From positions 4,340,001 through 4,404,000 of the forward strand of contig NZ_CP138332.1 in assembly GCF_033955345.1 (NCBI RefSeq): DNA of 64,000 bases, in the 5' to 3' direction. This DNA comes from Sphingobacterium bambusae. GTDB taxonomy: Bacteria; Bacteroidota; Bacteroidia; Sphingobacteriales; Sphingobacteriaceae. This document shows, one piece after another, positions 53,703-62,524 of the stretch; position 1 is the first letter of the stretch; the number at the start of each line of letters is the position of its first letter. The position numbers and the translations under genes were made by a program. A model generated the notes under the pieces. That model saw only the letters and a program-made list of their open reading frames with translations, had not been told where the DNA came from and did no database searches.

Positions 53703-54812
53703 ATGGCTAGAAAGGTAAGACATGTTATGGGGATATCGGGGGGCAAGGATAGTGCCGCTCTAGCTATTTATATGAAAAATAATTATCCTGATCTGGATAT
53801 CGAATACTATACCACAGATACAGGCAAGGAGCTCGAAGAAACCTATCAACTGATTGATAACCTAGAAAATTATTTGGGCAAGAAGATCCACCGATTGGTT
53901 GCTGCTGAAGATAGCCATCAAAACCCTTTTGATCACTATTACGAGATTTTTGGTGGTTTTTTACCTTCGTCGACGGCGCGTTGGTGTACAAAGAAATTAA
54001 AGCTTGACCCTTTTGAAGATTATGTGGGAGATGATCTGGTTATTTCTTACGTTGGCATCCGTGGCGATGAGGATCGAGAGGGCTATATCTCCAAAAAATC
54101 CAATATACAATCCATTTTCCCGTTTCGCCAAAATATCTGGAGCATCGATGTCATGAAGATGGCTTTTGATAATGCAAACATGGATTTGTTATTGAAGCTG
54201 TATAGCGATCAGCAAACTACTGATACTTGGACTCGTATTGTCGAAACATTAGAAAGACCATTGTCTAAGTCCTTCCTTTTGGAGCATAAAGTGCAGTTGT
54301 TGCTAGATATGGATACGGCGCTTTTTAACCGCGTCATCTTCCAATTCTTGAAAATGTCTGATAAACCTATGGCAACGGAGGCATATTTTCCATTGGTGGA
54401 TAATACGGATATTTTAATTAAAGCAGATATTTTTAGACTACTTAGAGAGTCTGGTGTAGGCGTTCCGGCCTACTACGAGCCTATTGAATTTGAGGTCGAT
54501 GGGCAGAAGGGTACCTACGCTCGATCACGGTCGGGTTGCTTCTTTTGCTTTTTTCAGCAAAAGATTGAATGGGTATGGCTCCTTGAACAACACCCAGATC
54601 GCTTTACTAAAGCGATAGAGTATGAGAAGGAAGGCTACTCTTGGATGGACGAACGTTTAGAAGATCTCGCTAAGCCTGCTCGGGTAGCACAAATTAAGCG
54701 AGACTATATTAAAAGGCAGGAGCGTGCTAAAAAGTCGGTAACAAATAATTCTCACTTATTATTGGATATCCTCACCGACGAAGGTGATGGATGTATTGCT
54801 TGTTTTGTTTAA
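53703..54812 (+). CDS. sspD: PAPS-reductase-like ATP pyrophosphatase, SspD/DndC-like
   Basis: The 369-residue protein has the PP-loop SGGKDS near residues 12-17. Cysteines for an iron-sulfur cluster lie in ARWCTKK, SGCFFCFF and DGCIACFV. It activates the DNA backbone by adenylation and passes sulfur from SspA. The insert of ~140 residues between the first and second cysteine groups is a feature of this branch. It lies 6 bases after sspC, and its stop touches the next start (TAA then ATG). Confidence 0.9.
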   Translation: MARKVRHVMGISGGKDSAALAIYMKNNYPDLDIEYYTTDTGKELEETYQLIDNLENYLGKKIHRLVAAEDSHQNPFDHYYEIFGGFLPSSTARWCTKKLKLDPFEDYVGDDLVISYVGIRGDEDREGYISKKSNIQSIFPFRQNIWSIDVMKMAFDNANMDLLLKLYSDQQTTDTWTRIVETLERPLSKSFLLEHKVQLLLDMDTALFNRVIFQFLKMSDKPMATEAYFPLVDNTDILIKADIFRLLRESGVGVPAYYEPIEFEVDGQKGTYARSRSGCFFCFFQQKIEWVWLLEQHPDRFTKAIEYEKEGYSWMDERLEDLAKPARVAQIKRDYIKRQERAKKSVTNNSHLLLDILTDEGDGCIACFV

Positions 54813-55499
54813 ATGAAAGACGTTTTCTCCAGTTTGAAGGAATTTGTTTGGGACATAATTGGTTATCTTATTCCTGGATATCTTGTTATTATCTTATTTA
54901 ATTTTTTTATTACTTCAAATATAGGAGTGAAAAATGATTTTCTATTCAGTTGGGAGTTGTTAAACCCAGCTTATGTGCTTATAGTTTTAGCATATGTCTT
55001 AGGATTCATTGTATATGGTCTGACACAATTTAAGATTTGCATTCAGGATCTTGTAATTGAGAAAACTAAAAAATTTAAGATAAGCAAATTTTTGCAAAAA
55101 TATCATTCTGAGATTTGGAAAGATGAATTTGAAAATTCGCAAGCGCTCATTGCGGCGAAGCGTAGGTTGACCGATGATGGTATCAGTGAGGCTTCGCAGA
55201 TGAAAGTGAATGAGATTCGAGATATATTTATGTCTAGAAATCCTGAAATGGATCAAAAAATCTATACTTTTATGTTTAGAGCTTCAGTTTTTGACCACAC
55301 TTCGACTATTCTGATGATATTTGCTGTAATAGCTCTAATAGGAAGTTTTTTACAGCTCTTCGGCTTACACTTTTTTAAGTATGAGTCGGTACATATAATT
55401 TTGTACATTTCTTTTCCTTTTCTGTGTATTAGATTGGGAAATGCCAAACGTTATTTTTATTCTATTTCGCAAAGAATCCCAATGTCTAATTTGAAGTAA
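54813..55499 (+). CDS. Multi-pass membrane protein coupled to sspD, unknown
   Basis: The 228-residue protein has about four membrane helices: near residues 14-34, 47-70, 160-182 and 187-205. Between the pairs lies a basic cytoplasmic loop (KTKKFKISKFLQKYHSEIWK) of ~90 residues. Its ATG follows the sspD stop without a gap and the next gene starts 2 bases after it, so all are translationally coupled. It is not one of the known Ssp genes. Paired with the next gene it could be a membrane effector. Confidence 0.65.
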   Translation: MKDVFSSLKEFVWDIIGYLIPGYLVIILFNFFITSNIGVKNDFLFSWELLNPAYVLIVLAYVLGFIVYGLTQFKICIQDLVIEKTKKFKISKFLQKYHSEIWKDEFENSQALIAAKRRLTDDGISEASQMKVNEIRDIFMSRNPEMDQKIYTFMFRASVFDHTSTILMIFAVIALIGSFLQLFGLHFFKYESVHIILYISFPFLCIRLGNAKRYFYSISQRIPMSNLK

Positions 55500-55501
55500 T
55501 T

Positions 55502-55885
55502 ATGAAACCAAAGATTTATTTAGCGGGAGGGTTTAGAGGAGGATGGCATAAACACGTTATAAACCAACTCTCAGAATTTTTCACGATTTACAACCCACAA
55601 CAGCATAATCTCGAAAGTGTAGAGAAATATACAGCTTGGGACCTATATCATTTGGATAAATGCGATATCGTACTTGGATTCATGGATGAGAAAAATCCTT
55701 CGGGCTATGGTTTAGCTCTAGAAATTGGTTATTCGAAAGCAAAAAATAAGTTGGTGATCCTTGTAGATGAAAAATCACAAAGTGACAAAGTTTTTTCGCG
55801 ATATTTTGCAATTTGTCATCAATCTGCAGATGTTGTTTGTAGGTCTATTGATGAAGCAATAGGATACCTTCAGAGTTTTGGATAG
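55502..55885 (+). CDS. Nucleoside 2-deoxyribosyltransferase-like protein
   Basis: The 127-residue protein begins KIYLAGGFRGGWHKHVI. LDKCDIVLGFMDEKNPSGYG and LALEIGYSKAKNKLVILVDE follow, which is the N-deoxyribosyltransferase/TIR-like fold with the conserved Glu in ALEIGYS. Such enzymes cleave glycosidic bonds of nucleosides or NAD-like molecules. Here, coupled to a membrane protein and the ssp operon, it may be a nucleotide-depleting effector or a signal maker. Substrate unknown. Confidence 0.72.
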   Translation: MKPKIYLAGGFRGGWHKHVINQLSEFFTIYNPQQHNLESVEKYTAWDLYHLDKCDIVLGFMDEKNPSGYGLALEIGYSKAKNKLVILVDEKSQSDKVFSRYFAICHQSADVVCRSIDEAIGYLQSFG

Positions 55886-55976
55886 ACTAGGTTTAGTAAG
55901 TACGAAAAAGCCGATCGATCTAAACATAACTACTTCAGTAAATTTGAAAATAAAATATTTTTTTAGTTTTACTGTG

Positions 55977-56006
55977 TTGATCTTCAGGTTTTTATGTGTA
56001 TATTCG
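55977..56006 (+). promoter_or_regulatory. Promoter of the HTH/GHKL ATPase pair
   Basis: TTG at 55977-55979 and TATATTCG at 55999-56006 (7 of 8) are spaced by 19 bases, the usual Bacteroidota spacing. Transcription would start near 56013, ~140 bases before the start codon at 56154. Confidence 0.55.
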
Positions 56007-56153
56007 CGTTTAAAATTCAAAATTAAATAACTTTTTTCTATTTATTTGTCCCATATATTAATAGAGATTGAAGTATAGCTTCTGATCGAATTAATTTTTT
56101 GTTTATGGACTTGAGTACACCGAATGGGTACGAGGGTCACAAAAAGGCTACAT

Positions 56154-56651
56154 ATGATTATTGAAGACATTGAAAAACGCTTTTCTGCTATTTTGGCGTT
56201 TCAGAAAAAGCAAATGAAGTATCCTCAAAATTCTAAGGATTTTGATATTTATGACAAAGCTATTGATTTATCGTTGAACTCAAAACGTAAAGTTGATGCT
56301 TATTTCGAATGGAATCTCGTAAGAGATGCGCGTAGAATAGTTGATCGCCAAAAACGCAATACTCCGAAATTTGTGGAACTATATTATGATAGTGATCCAT
56401 ATTACCACGAAGAATTTTTTATCACTACTGATACGACAGATAGTATTATTCTTACAGCGGATCTACTTCTCCGTATTAAAGATAAATGTCGATGTATCCA
56501 TTCGCGTGCAGATGAAGTTTTGGACGGTTTAATATCCGGCCAAAATTGCAGAGAGCTTGCAGGTGTTCTAAAGGTATCTGAAAGTTTAATAAAGAAAATT
56601 CGGATTAAAATTCGTAAAGAGGTTGATAAGATTGTTAAAATTAAAAAGTAA
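56154..56651 (+). CDS. Sigma region 4-like helix-turn-helix protein
   Basis: ATG 56154 (MIIEDIEKRF) has AAAAAGG at a fitting distance and is preferred over the upstream ATG 56124. The 165-residue protein is basic. Its C-terminal ~45 residues (DEVLDGLISGQNCRELAGVL, KVSESLIKKIRIKI) look like a sigma-factor region 4 or FixJ-type DNA-binding domain, and the N-terminus is helical. It lies 3 bases before the GHKL ATPase gene, so it is its partner or regulator. Confidence 0.6.
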   Translation: MIIEDIEKRFSAILAFQKKQMKYPQNSKDFDIYDKAIDLSLNSKRKVDAYFEWNLVRDARRIVDRQKRNTPKFVELYYDSDPYYHEEFFITTDTTDSIILTADLLLRIKDKCRCIHSRADEVLDGLISGQNCRELAGVLKVSESLIKKIRIKIRKEVDKIVKIKK

Positions 56652-56654
56652 TAT

Positions 56655-58391
56655 ATGAATACAGAATTAAACAGAAGTGTGCCGTTTATTAAAACAGGGC
56701 AAGCTCTACAGTCGTTAAGGGACTCTGGCTATAGCATCGAGGCGGCTTTGGGAGAAGTTATAGATAACAGTATCGAAGCGGAATCGAATAATATTGCAAT
56801 ACATCTTGTTGAAGGGAAAAATAAGGATGGTAAAAAGTGCGTAACTAAAATTGTTTTCATAGATGATGGTACAGGCATGAATACAGAACTCCTTCAATAT
56901 TATCCCCAAATAGGATTTTCGACTCGCTACATGAGCACGAATACTATCGGCAAATATGGGGTTGGTTCAAAGTTCGCAGCACTTAATTTCGCCCGAAGGT
57001 TCGATGTCTGGAGCAGAGTTAATGTTGATGATCCTTGGATGCATGTCTATTTTGATTTAGATAAGACTATTGAAACTGAACAGGCAGGAGAAGAACCTAT
57101 GGTTGAAACGCCAAAAGAACTAAGACTTCAAAAAGAAGTGAGAGATCTTTTAACAACAGAGGCAAAAGGAACAGTGGTTGTTTGGTCAAGAGTAGATCGT
57201 TTAGAGGATGGTAGACATGCTTTGCATTACGATGAATTAGTGCAAGACATAAAGAAGGAACTTGCGCGAATGTTTCGACATTTTATTGATGGCGGTATCA
57301 AAATCTCTGTCAATGGGCAAAGTTTATTAGCGTACGATCCTTTGATGATTATGAAAAATTCATTTCAAGATAAAGAGTTGAAAAAGTATTATTTAGCTCT
57401 TACAAAGGATAAAGCTGACAGTAGGGTAAAAGAGCACTACGATGCTAGGGTTATTGATGAGAGAAGCATAAAGGTCGAAGATTCCACAGTTCTGCTTAAA
57501 GTGACATTGTATCCAAAGGAGATTATCAGGAGTAGGGGGCGGGGAGGAGATACTTTAGCGACGAAATTGCGTGTTCCGGAAAATGAGGGTGCGATTAGCT
57601 TTATACGATTGGGACGTGAAGTTGCCTATACAAATGTGCCACGAATTTTCCCGAGCAGAGTAGAAAATCCAGACCGTTTTATTGGTATAGAAGTTTCATT
57701 TTCGCCGGATTTAGATGGTTACTTCGGCGTTCGGAATGTCAAGAGAGGGGTAGAACCTCATGGAGAGTTACGTATGAAAATTCGTGAAGCACTGAGAAAT
57801 CCTATTACTCAAGCTCGGAAGGTTATCGAAGATATTTGGGGTGAAGTTTCGAGAGAGGAACAAGAGCATCAGGGAGAATATAATCCCATAACTCAAGCAG
57901 CGAACGAGGCGAATAAGACTATGCCGAAGAGCCGAGCTATAAGTCAACAAACAGCAGCTGAAATTGAGGAAGTAATTGATGAGTTAGCGATGGACGTGGT
58001 AGGAAGCGATTCTAAATTACAGCAAGATTATAAAGCAAAAATAAGAAAAGAGCCGTTTGTGATAGAGTCGGTCAGCTTCGCGGGTAAAGAGTTTTTTGAT
58101 ATAAAACATCTTAATGGGCAAGTAATAATTCGTATTAATACTAGACATCCATTCTACCGCGAAATGTATAAACCGATAAAAGACATAGCACAATCTGATC
58201 CTGGCACAGTTACAGGAGATCAGGCAGTTAAAATTTCACGTAGAACTATTGAAGCTCTAACTTTACTTATATTATCTTATGGCAAAGCAGAGTCAATGAA
58301 CAATAACCCTGACGAAGCGTACCGAGATCTAACAGGATATTGGGGGCAGTTTCTTCACAGTCTAATGGGGCGAGTTAAAGATGTTTTGTGA
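56655..58391 (+). CDS. GHKL (MORC/Hsp90-like) ATPase
   Basis: The 578-residue protein has the Bergerat ATP-binding fold. The N box is GEVIDNSIEA (residues ~33-42), G1 is FIDDGTGMN (~68-76) and G2 is TIGKYGVGSKFAALN (~97-110). A transducer-like middle domain and a helical C-terminus follow. The arrangement resembles MORC-like DNA-clamping ATPases found in bacterial defence islands. It lacks a fused nuclease. With the small HTH protein it makes a two-gene unit between its own promoter and terminator. Confidence 0.8.
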   Translation: MNTELNRSVPFIKTGQALQSLRDSGYSIEAALGEVIDNSIEAESNNIAIHLVEGKNKDGKKCVTKIVFIDDGTGMNTELLQYYPQIGFSTRYMSTNTIGKYGVGSKFAALNFARRFDVWSRVNVDDPWMHVYFDLDKTIETEQAGEEPMVETPKELRLQKEVRDLLTTEAKGTVVVWSRVDRLEDGRHALHYDELVQDIKKELARMFRHFIDGGIKISVNGQSLLAYDPLMIMKNSFQDKELKKYYLALTKDKADSRVKEHYDARVIDERSIKVEDSTVLLKVTLYPKEIIRSRGRGGDTLATKLRVPENEGAISFIRLGREVAYTNVPRIFPSRVENPDRFIGIEVSFSPDLDGYFGVRNVKRGVEPHGELRMKIREALRNPITQARKVIEDIWGEVSREEQEHQGEYNPITQAANEANKTMPKSRAISQQTAAEIEEVIDELAMDVVGSDSKLQQDYKAKIRKEPFVIESVSFAGKEFFDIKHLNGQVIIRINTRHPFYREMYKPIKDIAQSDPGTVTGDQAVKISRRTIEALTLLILSYGKAESMNNNPDEAYRDLTGYWGQFLHSLMGRVKDVL

Positions 58392-58423
58392 TCACAATTT
58401 ATTTTACGAAATGTAATTTGTAA

Positions 58424-58463
58424 CTATGCGGAGTTTAATAGGTCTCCGCATAGCTTTGTTTTT
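58424..58463 (+). terminator. Intrinsic terminator after the GHKL ATPase gene
   Basis: A perfect 10-bp stem CTATGCGGAG / CTCCGCATAG with a ten-base loop is followed by a T-rich tract. It lies between the convergent GHKL ATPase and SspE-like genes. Confidence 0.85.
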
Positions 58464-58471
58464 ATCTTTTT

Positions 58472-60757
58472 TTACTCCAACCAACCTATAACTCTATCCC
58501 ACAGAGTGTCTAGAATTTTTCGGGATCTTTCGATAATAATTTCATCGTTCCATTGATGATTCTCAGGAATATTTAGGAGTGGGCGAATATGGTCTGCATA
58601 CTTCGCTCTTTTTAAAATTTCAAGATTGGAATCTTTCAGTGGGATATTATCTGCTTTCGCTTTATTTGTAAGCTCTACTAAACGGTCAGGATCTTGTTCT
58701 CCTAAATGCTTATAGTAGATCAATTTTTCATCCCATCCTTTATTGCTAGCGCTTGTGTTGACACCACGTGGGAGCAACGTTAGGTTTCCAAGTTTGTCAA
58801 ATAAATCATTTTCCGAGTAAATAGAAGGCATCCAATCTCCTTTATTAACCTTCGGTGCAATATGTTCAATCGAATCTAATTCTTCACTTATCCACCTTTC
58901 TAAACGCAAGTAATCTGATTTTCCTGCGGTAGATTTTTTAAATAAACCCGGGTTCGCGTCGTCCGGTATAGTGTCGTGCGCTGCATTAAATAGAGCAAAC
59001 TTACATACGCTATACGAGGAACTATAGGTACAATTTATAGTTGCAGTGGCGAGCCAATCTGCTTTTTCTTTAGGAAGCTTATCGCGCAGATATGATTTAA
59101 TACTACCAACTTCGAAATTAGGATTCGTTAACCACGTATGACTTTCGATAGCTATTTTTGTAGAACCTCTAAAATATGTACGATAGACATCGTCTAGCCC
59201 AGAATTGGATTGATGCGCACGCCATATCAGATAAAAAGCGGATACAGCTTTTACTATTGAAACAAATTTAGAAGCGGAGTTTTCTTTACCCTCGACCAGA
59301 TCGTTATAAAACGTACCTAAAAAAGTAATCGCCATCTTATGGTTACTCTCCTTTAAAAATAATAGCAATAGGGATGTTAGATCAGCTTCCGCAGTACCAG
59401 CGAGGATCGAGGGAGGCATTTTGTCCTTCCCTTTATATTTGTTCCATACATCATCGTAGAATTCTGTATAGTTACCAAAGTACTTGATAAATTCCGTTTT
59501 CTTTGCAATTGAATCCAACTGTCCATAAATTGCTCCCAACCATTTTCTTTGAGCGCTAAAATGAGTGGCCAATCTTCTGCCTTCCACGGGAAGTGCGAAT
59601 GATGTTAGTAGTTCGTTTGTTAACTTGCTTTTTTGCGCTGCGCTCGAAAGATTTTCGAAAGCTTTCTCAATTTTGGTGAAATACTCATTTTCCGACGCCT
59701 CTTTAAAATTCGGAACGGCTTGAACGACTACGGGTTTAAAGGTCTCTATTGCTGTGAGCGGTGTACCCGTGGCATTCAATGATTGAAACATGTCAAATGC
59801 CCAGTCGTCATTGGCGGGTTTTATAATGGTAAAACAGCAGCGATCTAGTAAGTAATGGCATACGGAGAATGTTTGGACTAAAGAAGATAGATGGTAAGAG
59901 AATGTGTTTTTGTCTGTTATATCACCGGTCTCCAAAATTTCTTTTAAAATGGGGCGTTTGTATTGCCAGAGATTATCTTCGTCAATTTTACTGAAAATAG
60001 TTTGCGCATCGCAAAACTCTGAACTGTCCAAGTGTGCCAACGCCACATGTTTGTTTAGCCATATATTGACTTCCTTTAAGTTTCTCCCCGCGTTGGATTG
60101 CTTATCGAAAGTCGGCATCTCTCCATTATTGAAAAAATGTTCAATGAAAGCGTATAAATAGCCAGATATCTGGGAGAGGTAACTTTCGTTTTGTTGTTCA
60201 CGCATCACCCACTTATCGATGTTTCCGCGAATTATCTTTGGTTTTATAGAGGGTGTTCCTCGATTTAGGTCCACACCGAAAACTGCTTGAAGCTTCTTTT
60301 TCCAATCTTTACACGCTTCGGAAATCTCTGATAAAATTTCCGCTCCATTGTATTGCTCATCTAATTTTTTTGAAGCTTTTTCTAAACGTTCTTCAATTAC
60401 CGTGATCTGCTTGTATAGCAGAGCCGATATTAATGTAATTGTAGATAAACGTTGTTGCCCATCAATCACCTTTTCTATGGCAGGAGGAAGTGCTTTAGTG
60501 TCCTGGGGCTGTACGTTGTTTTTATCTGATTCGGTAACTGTTATTATCGTACCTAAAAATCGTATCTGATTTTCTGTGCTATCATCGGAGAGGTCTTCAA
60601 TACCCTTTGCTATGTCTTCTAATAACTGTTCGATATTGGATGTATCCCAGCTATATTCGCGTTGGTAGAGCGGGATATAAAATCCTACTCCAGGCTGAAC
60701 AAAATACTCGTATATACTTCGATTCTCGGTGTTAAATGCTTTGTCTATGTTGATCAT
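58472..60757 (-). CDS. sspE: SspE-like DUF262/DUF1524 PT-sensing nuclease
   Basis: The 761-residue protein starts with a DUF262 domain: IPLYQREYSWDT (residues ~28-39) and VIDGQQRLSTITLI (DGQQR ~99-103). It ends with a DUF1524 HNH-type nuclease (SIEHIAPKVN, then LGNLTLLPRGVNTSASNKGW). In the established SspABCD-SspE system, SspE senses phosphorothioate marks through DUF262, hydrolyses NTP and nicks unmodified phage DNA through DUF1524. All motifs look intact. The gene is ~3.7 kb downstream of sspD on the opposite strand and overlaps the AbiC-like gene by four bases (ATGA). Confidence 0.87.
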   Translation of the reverse strand: MINIDKAFNTENRSIYEYFVQPGVGFYIPLYQREYSWDTSNIEQLLEDIAKGIEDLSDDSTENQIRFLGTIITVTESDKNNVQPQDTKALPPAIEKVIDGQQRLSTITLISALLYKQITVIEERLEKASKKLDEQYNGAEILSEISEACKDWKKKLQAVFGVDLNRGTPSIKPKIIRGNIDKWVMREQQNESYLSQISGYLYAFIEHFFNNGEMPTFDKQSNAGRNLKEVNIWLNKHVALAHLDSSEFCDAQTIFSKIDEDNLWQYKRPILKEILETGDITDKNTFSYHLSSLVQTFSVCHYLLDRCCFTIIKPANDDWAFDMFQSLNATGTPLTAIETFKPVVVQAVPNFKEASENEYFTKIEKAFENLSSAAQKSKLTNELLTSFALPVEGRRLATHFSAQRKWLGAIYGQLDSIAKKTEFIKYFGNYTEFYDDVWNKYKGKDKMPPSILAGTAEADLTSLLLLFLKESNHKMAITFLGTFYNDLVEGKENSASKFVSIVKAVSAFYLIWRAHQSNSGLDDVYRTYFRGSTKIAIESHTWLTNPNFEVGSIKSYLRDKLPKEKADWLATATINCTYSSSYSVCKFALFNAAHDTIPDDANPGLFKKSTAGKSDYLRLERWISEELDSIEHIAPKVNKGDWMPSIYSENDLFDKLGNLTLLPRGVNTSASNKGWDEKLIYYKHLGEQDPDRLVELTNKAKADNIPLKDSNLEILKRAKYADHIRPLLNIPENHQWNDEIIIERSRKILDTLWDRVIGWLE

Positions 60758-61905
60758 GATGTGATTTTCTCTTTATCAATATTTGTGTATCTCTTTTTTA
60801 TTTCCGTCCACTCGAAAAGAATATTTTCGTCGTCATTTTTTTCAGCCGTTCCAAATATTTCGTCAGGTGTTTTATAAAAATCGGCTAGTGGTTTAGGGAG
60901 ACTTTTTATAATAGGGTATTTTTTTAGCAATCCGCCTTCCGATTTTTCGCTTTCTAACCAAGGTCGCCCTAATACAGAAAGGGCATTATAATAAAGAAAC
61001 GCTTGCTCGTAAGTAGATAGTTGTGATCTTAGCGTCGCTATATAATCGTTCTTAGCTTTTATATCTGCCGATATTGGATAACGCTCTTCAACAAATTTTA
61101 CAAGTTGAAAAATATGACGGACATAATGGCTTAAATTACCCATATGACCTTGAAATGGAACATAGTCATAAAAGAATCTGATACTCTCATTTTCCGATAC
61201 TTTTGCTTTTAGAGAGAGGGGTCTAGTACGTCTTCTGTAAAAATCTTGTGTTTTATTGATACACTCTGCAAGTTTCTCAAAGACGGGTTTACTTTCGTTA
61301 TCCAAAATATCATCCACTAACTTACTAGATGTTTGGCCTATACCAAAGAAAAAAATAAGGTAAGATATATTGTAAATTTTTTCGATTGCTAATTTTGTTG
61401 TCGAATTCTTTTGCTGCTCATTAATATTATTCAAACAGTAATAGTAGGTATACTTAAGTTCATTAAATAATCTAGAGAATGTTTTCCGGCCTTCTATATT
61501 ATTATTAATGCCAATTTGATCTACGTTGTCTCGGTGGATTCGCAGCATTTCGTAAAACTTGGTTTCAAAGCGCTCGATTTTCAAATCCTCTTGTTGCTGT
61601 TTGTTGGCTTTAAATTGAACCCAAAATGCCAAAAATGTTAATATTGCAGCTCCTATACCAATAATCGGAGTAGAGAAGCCTCCCAATGAATCACCTATTG
61701 GCCCGGTTTTTTGAGCATCGTTTCCAAATAAAAGACTATTTAAAAATACGTAATAAAACCAGCATACAAAAATGGTTAGTATTGATACGATCGCAATGCC
61801 GGAAATGAAAATTATGTTGACCTTTTTAGTTGGCGATCCCACTTTTCTCATAGATTTAGGTGAAGATTTTCTTCTTAACAGCGGGATAAAAAGTAGTTCT
61901 TTCAT
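60754..61905 (-). CDS. Putative phage abortive infection protein (AbiC-like)
   Basis: The 383-residue protein has two membrane helices near residues 29-58 and 77-95. GDSLGGFSTPIIGIGAAILT follows, with FLAFWVQFKANKQQQEDL and the FETKFYEMLRIHRDNVDQI segment, the signature of the putative AbiC family (putAbiC). It is expected to act at the membrane and block phage propagation. Its stop overlaps the sspE start by four bases, so the two are translated together under the XRE regulator. Confidence 0.82.
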   Translation of the reverse strand: MKELLFIPLLRRKSSPKSMRKVGSPTKKVNIIFISGIAIVSILTIFVCWFYYVFLNSLLFGNDAQKTGPIGDSLGGFSTPIIGIGAAILTFLAFWVQFKANKQQQEDLKIERFETKFYEMLRIHRDNVDQIGINNNIEGRKTFSRLFNELKYTYYYCLNNINEQQKNSTTKLAIEKIYNISYLIFFFGIGQTSSKLVDDILDNESKPVFEKLAECINKTQDFYRRRTRPLSLKAKVSENESIRFFYDYVPFQGHMGNLSHYVRHIFQLVKFVEERYPISADIKAKNDYIATLRSQLSTYEQAFLYYNALSVLGRPWLESEKSEGGLLKKYPIIKSLPKPLADFYKTPDEIFGTAEKNDDENILFEWTEIKKRYTNIDKEKITS

Positions 61906-61979
61906 TCATTAGTAATATTTTCCTTCTGCTAATTCGAGTTTTACTACAGTTTTTGTGCTCGCTGGGACGCTTTTTATCC

Positions 61980-62333
61980 TTAAATAGCTTTAATTTCCAC
62001 TATACTCTCCTCAAGTTGTTTGCTCTCAACCCCCGCCTTATTCAGTTTAGGCACTTTCTGATAAACAACTTCAATAATGTCTTGATCCGGTATAGCTTTC
62101 GGGAGTAATTCGTCAAGAGACTTTAACTTCAATGCCGTAGCTATTAATGTTAAATGCCTTATACTATATTTATCAGGCTGACCTAATGCTTCAACTTTCC
62201 CAACAAAACTCTTGCTTAAGTTCATTAGTTCACTTAAATCGCGTTGAGAAATTCCTTTTTTCTCTCGGATCTCCCTAACCCGATTGATGATCTCGTAATC
62301 AAGTCTTGATATTTTTACAGTATATGTTTTCAT
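61980..62333 (-). CDS. XRE-family HTH regulator heading the sspE operon
   Basis: The 117-residue protein has a helix-turn-helix of Cro/C1 type (REIREKKGISQRDLSELMNL, SKSFVGKVE). The C-terminal tail has no known domain. It lies 74 bases before the AbiC-like gene on the same strand and is likely the operon's autoregulator. A terminator-like hairpin with its T run ends one base before its ATG. Confidence 0.85.
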   Translation of the reverse strand: MKTYTVKISRLDYEIINRVREIREKKGISQRDLSELMNLSKSFVGKVEALGQPDKYSIRHLTLIATALKLKSLDELLPKAIPDQDIIEVVYQKVPKLNKAGVESKQLEESIVEIKAI

Positions 62334-62364
62334 TAAAAAAATGCTCCGATTATTTGGAGCGTTT
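62334..62364 (-). terminator. Terminator-like hairpin abutting the XRE start codon (possible attenuator)
   Basis: On the minus strand the stem AAACGCTCC / GGAGCATTT (nine pairs, one G-T) is followed by a T run that ends one base before the ATG at 62333. Any transcript entering the XRE-abiC-sspE operon from upstream must pass it. It can also terminate on the plus strand. Confidence 0.6.
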
Positions 62365-62376
62365 GTTTTTTGTTAC

Positions 62377-62384
62377 TATCTTTG
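62377..62384 (+). promoter_or_regulatory. Plus-strand -7 box upstream of the divergent RNA region
   Basis: TATCTTTG is a perfect TAnnTTTG box. Downstream lies GTGAGC/GCTTAC-type hairpin sequence (62412-62428) without a convincing gene. Confidence 0.45.
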
Positions 62385-62510
62385 AATCAATATATAAGCG
62401 ACAATAATGAGGTGAGCTTTTGCTTACTTCGATTACGATGTCACTCGCAGTAGAAAACCGCTAAATTTCCATGTGAGTTGACCGTGGGTTCGCTATCTAT
62501 TGGATTTTAT

Positions 62511-62518
62511 TATCTTTG
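62511..62518 (+). promoter_or_regulatory. -7 box for the predicted structured RNA
   Basis: TATCTTTG is a perfect TAnnTTTG box placed so that transcription would begin near 62525, directly before the 5' arm of the 15-bp stem described next. Confidence 0.55.
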
Positions 62519-62524
62519 AAGATA

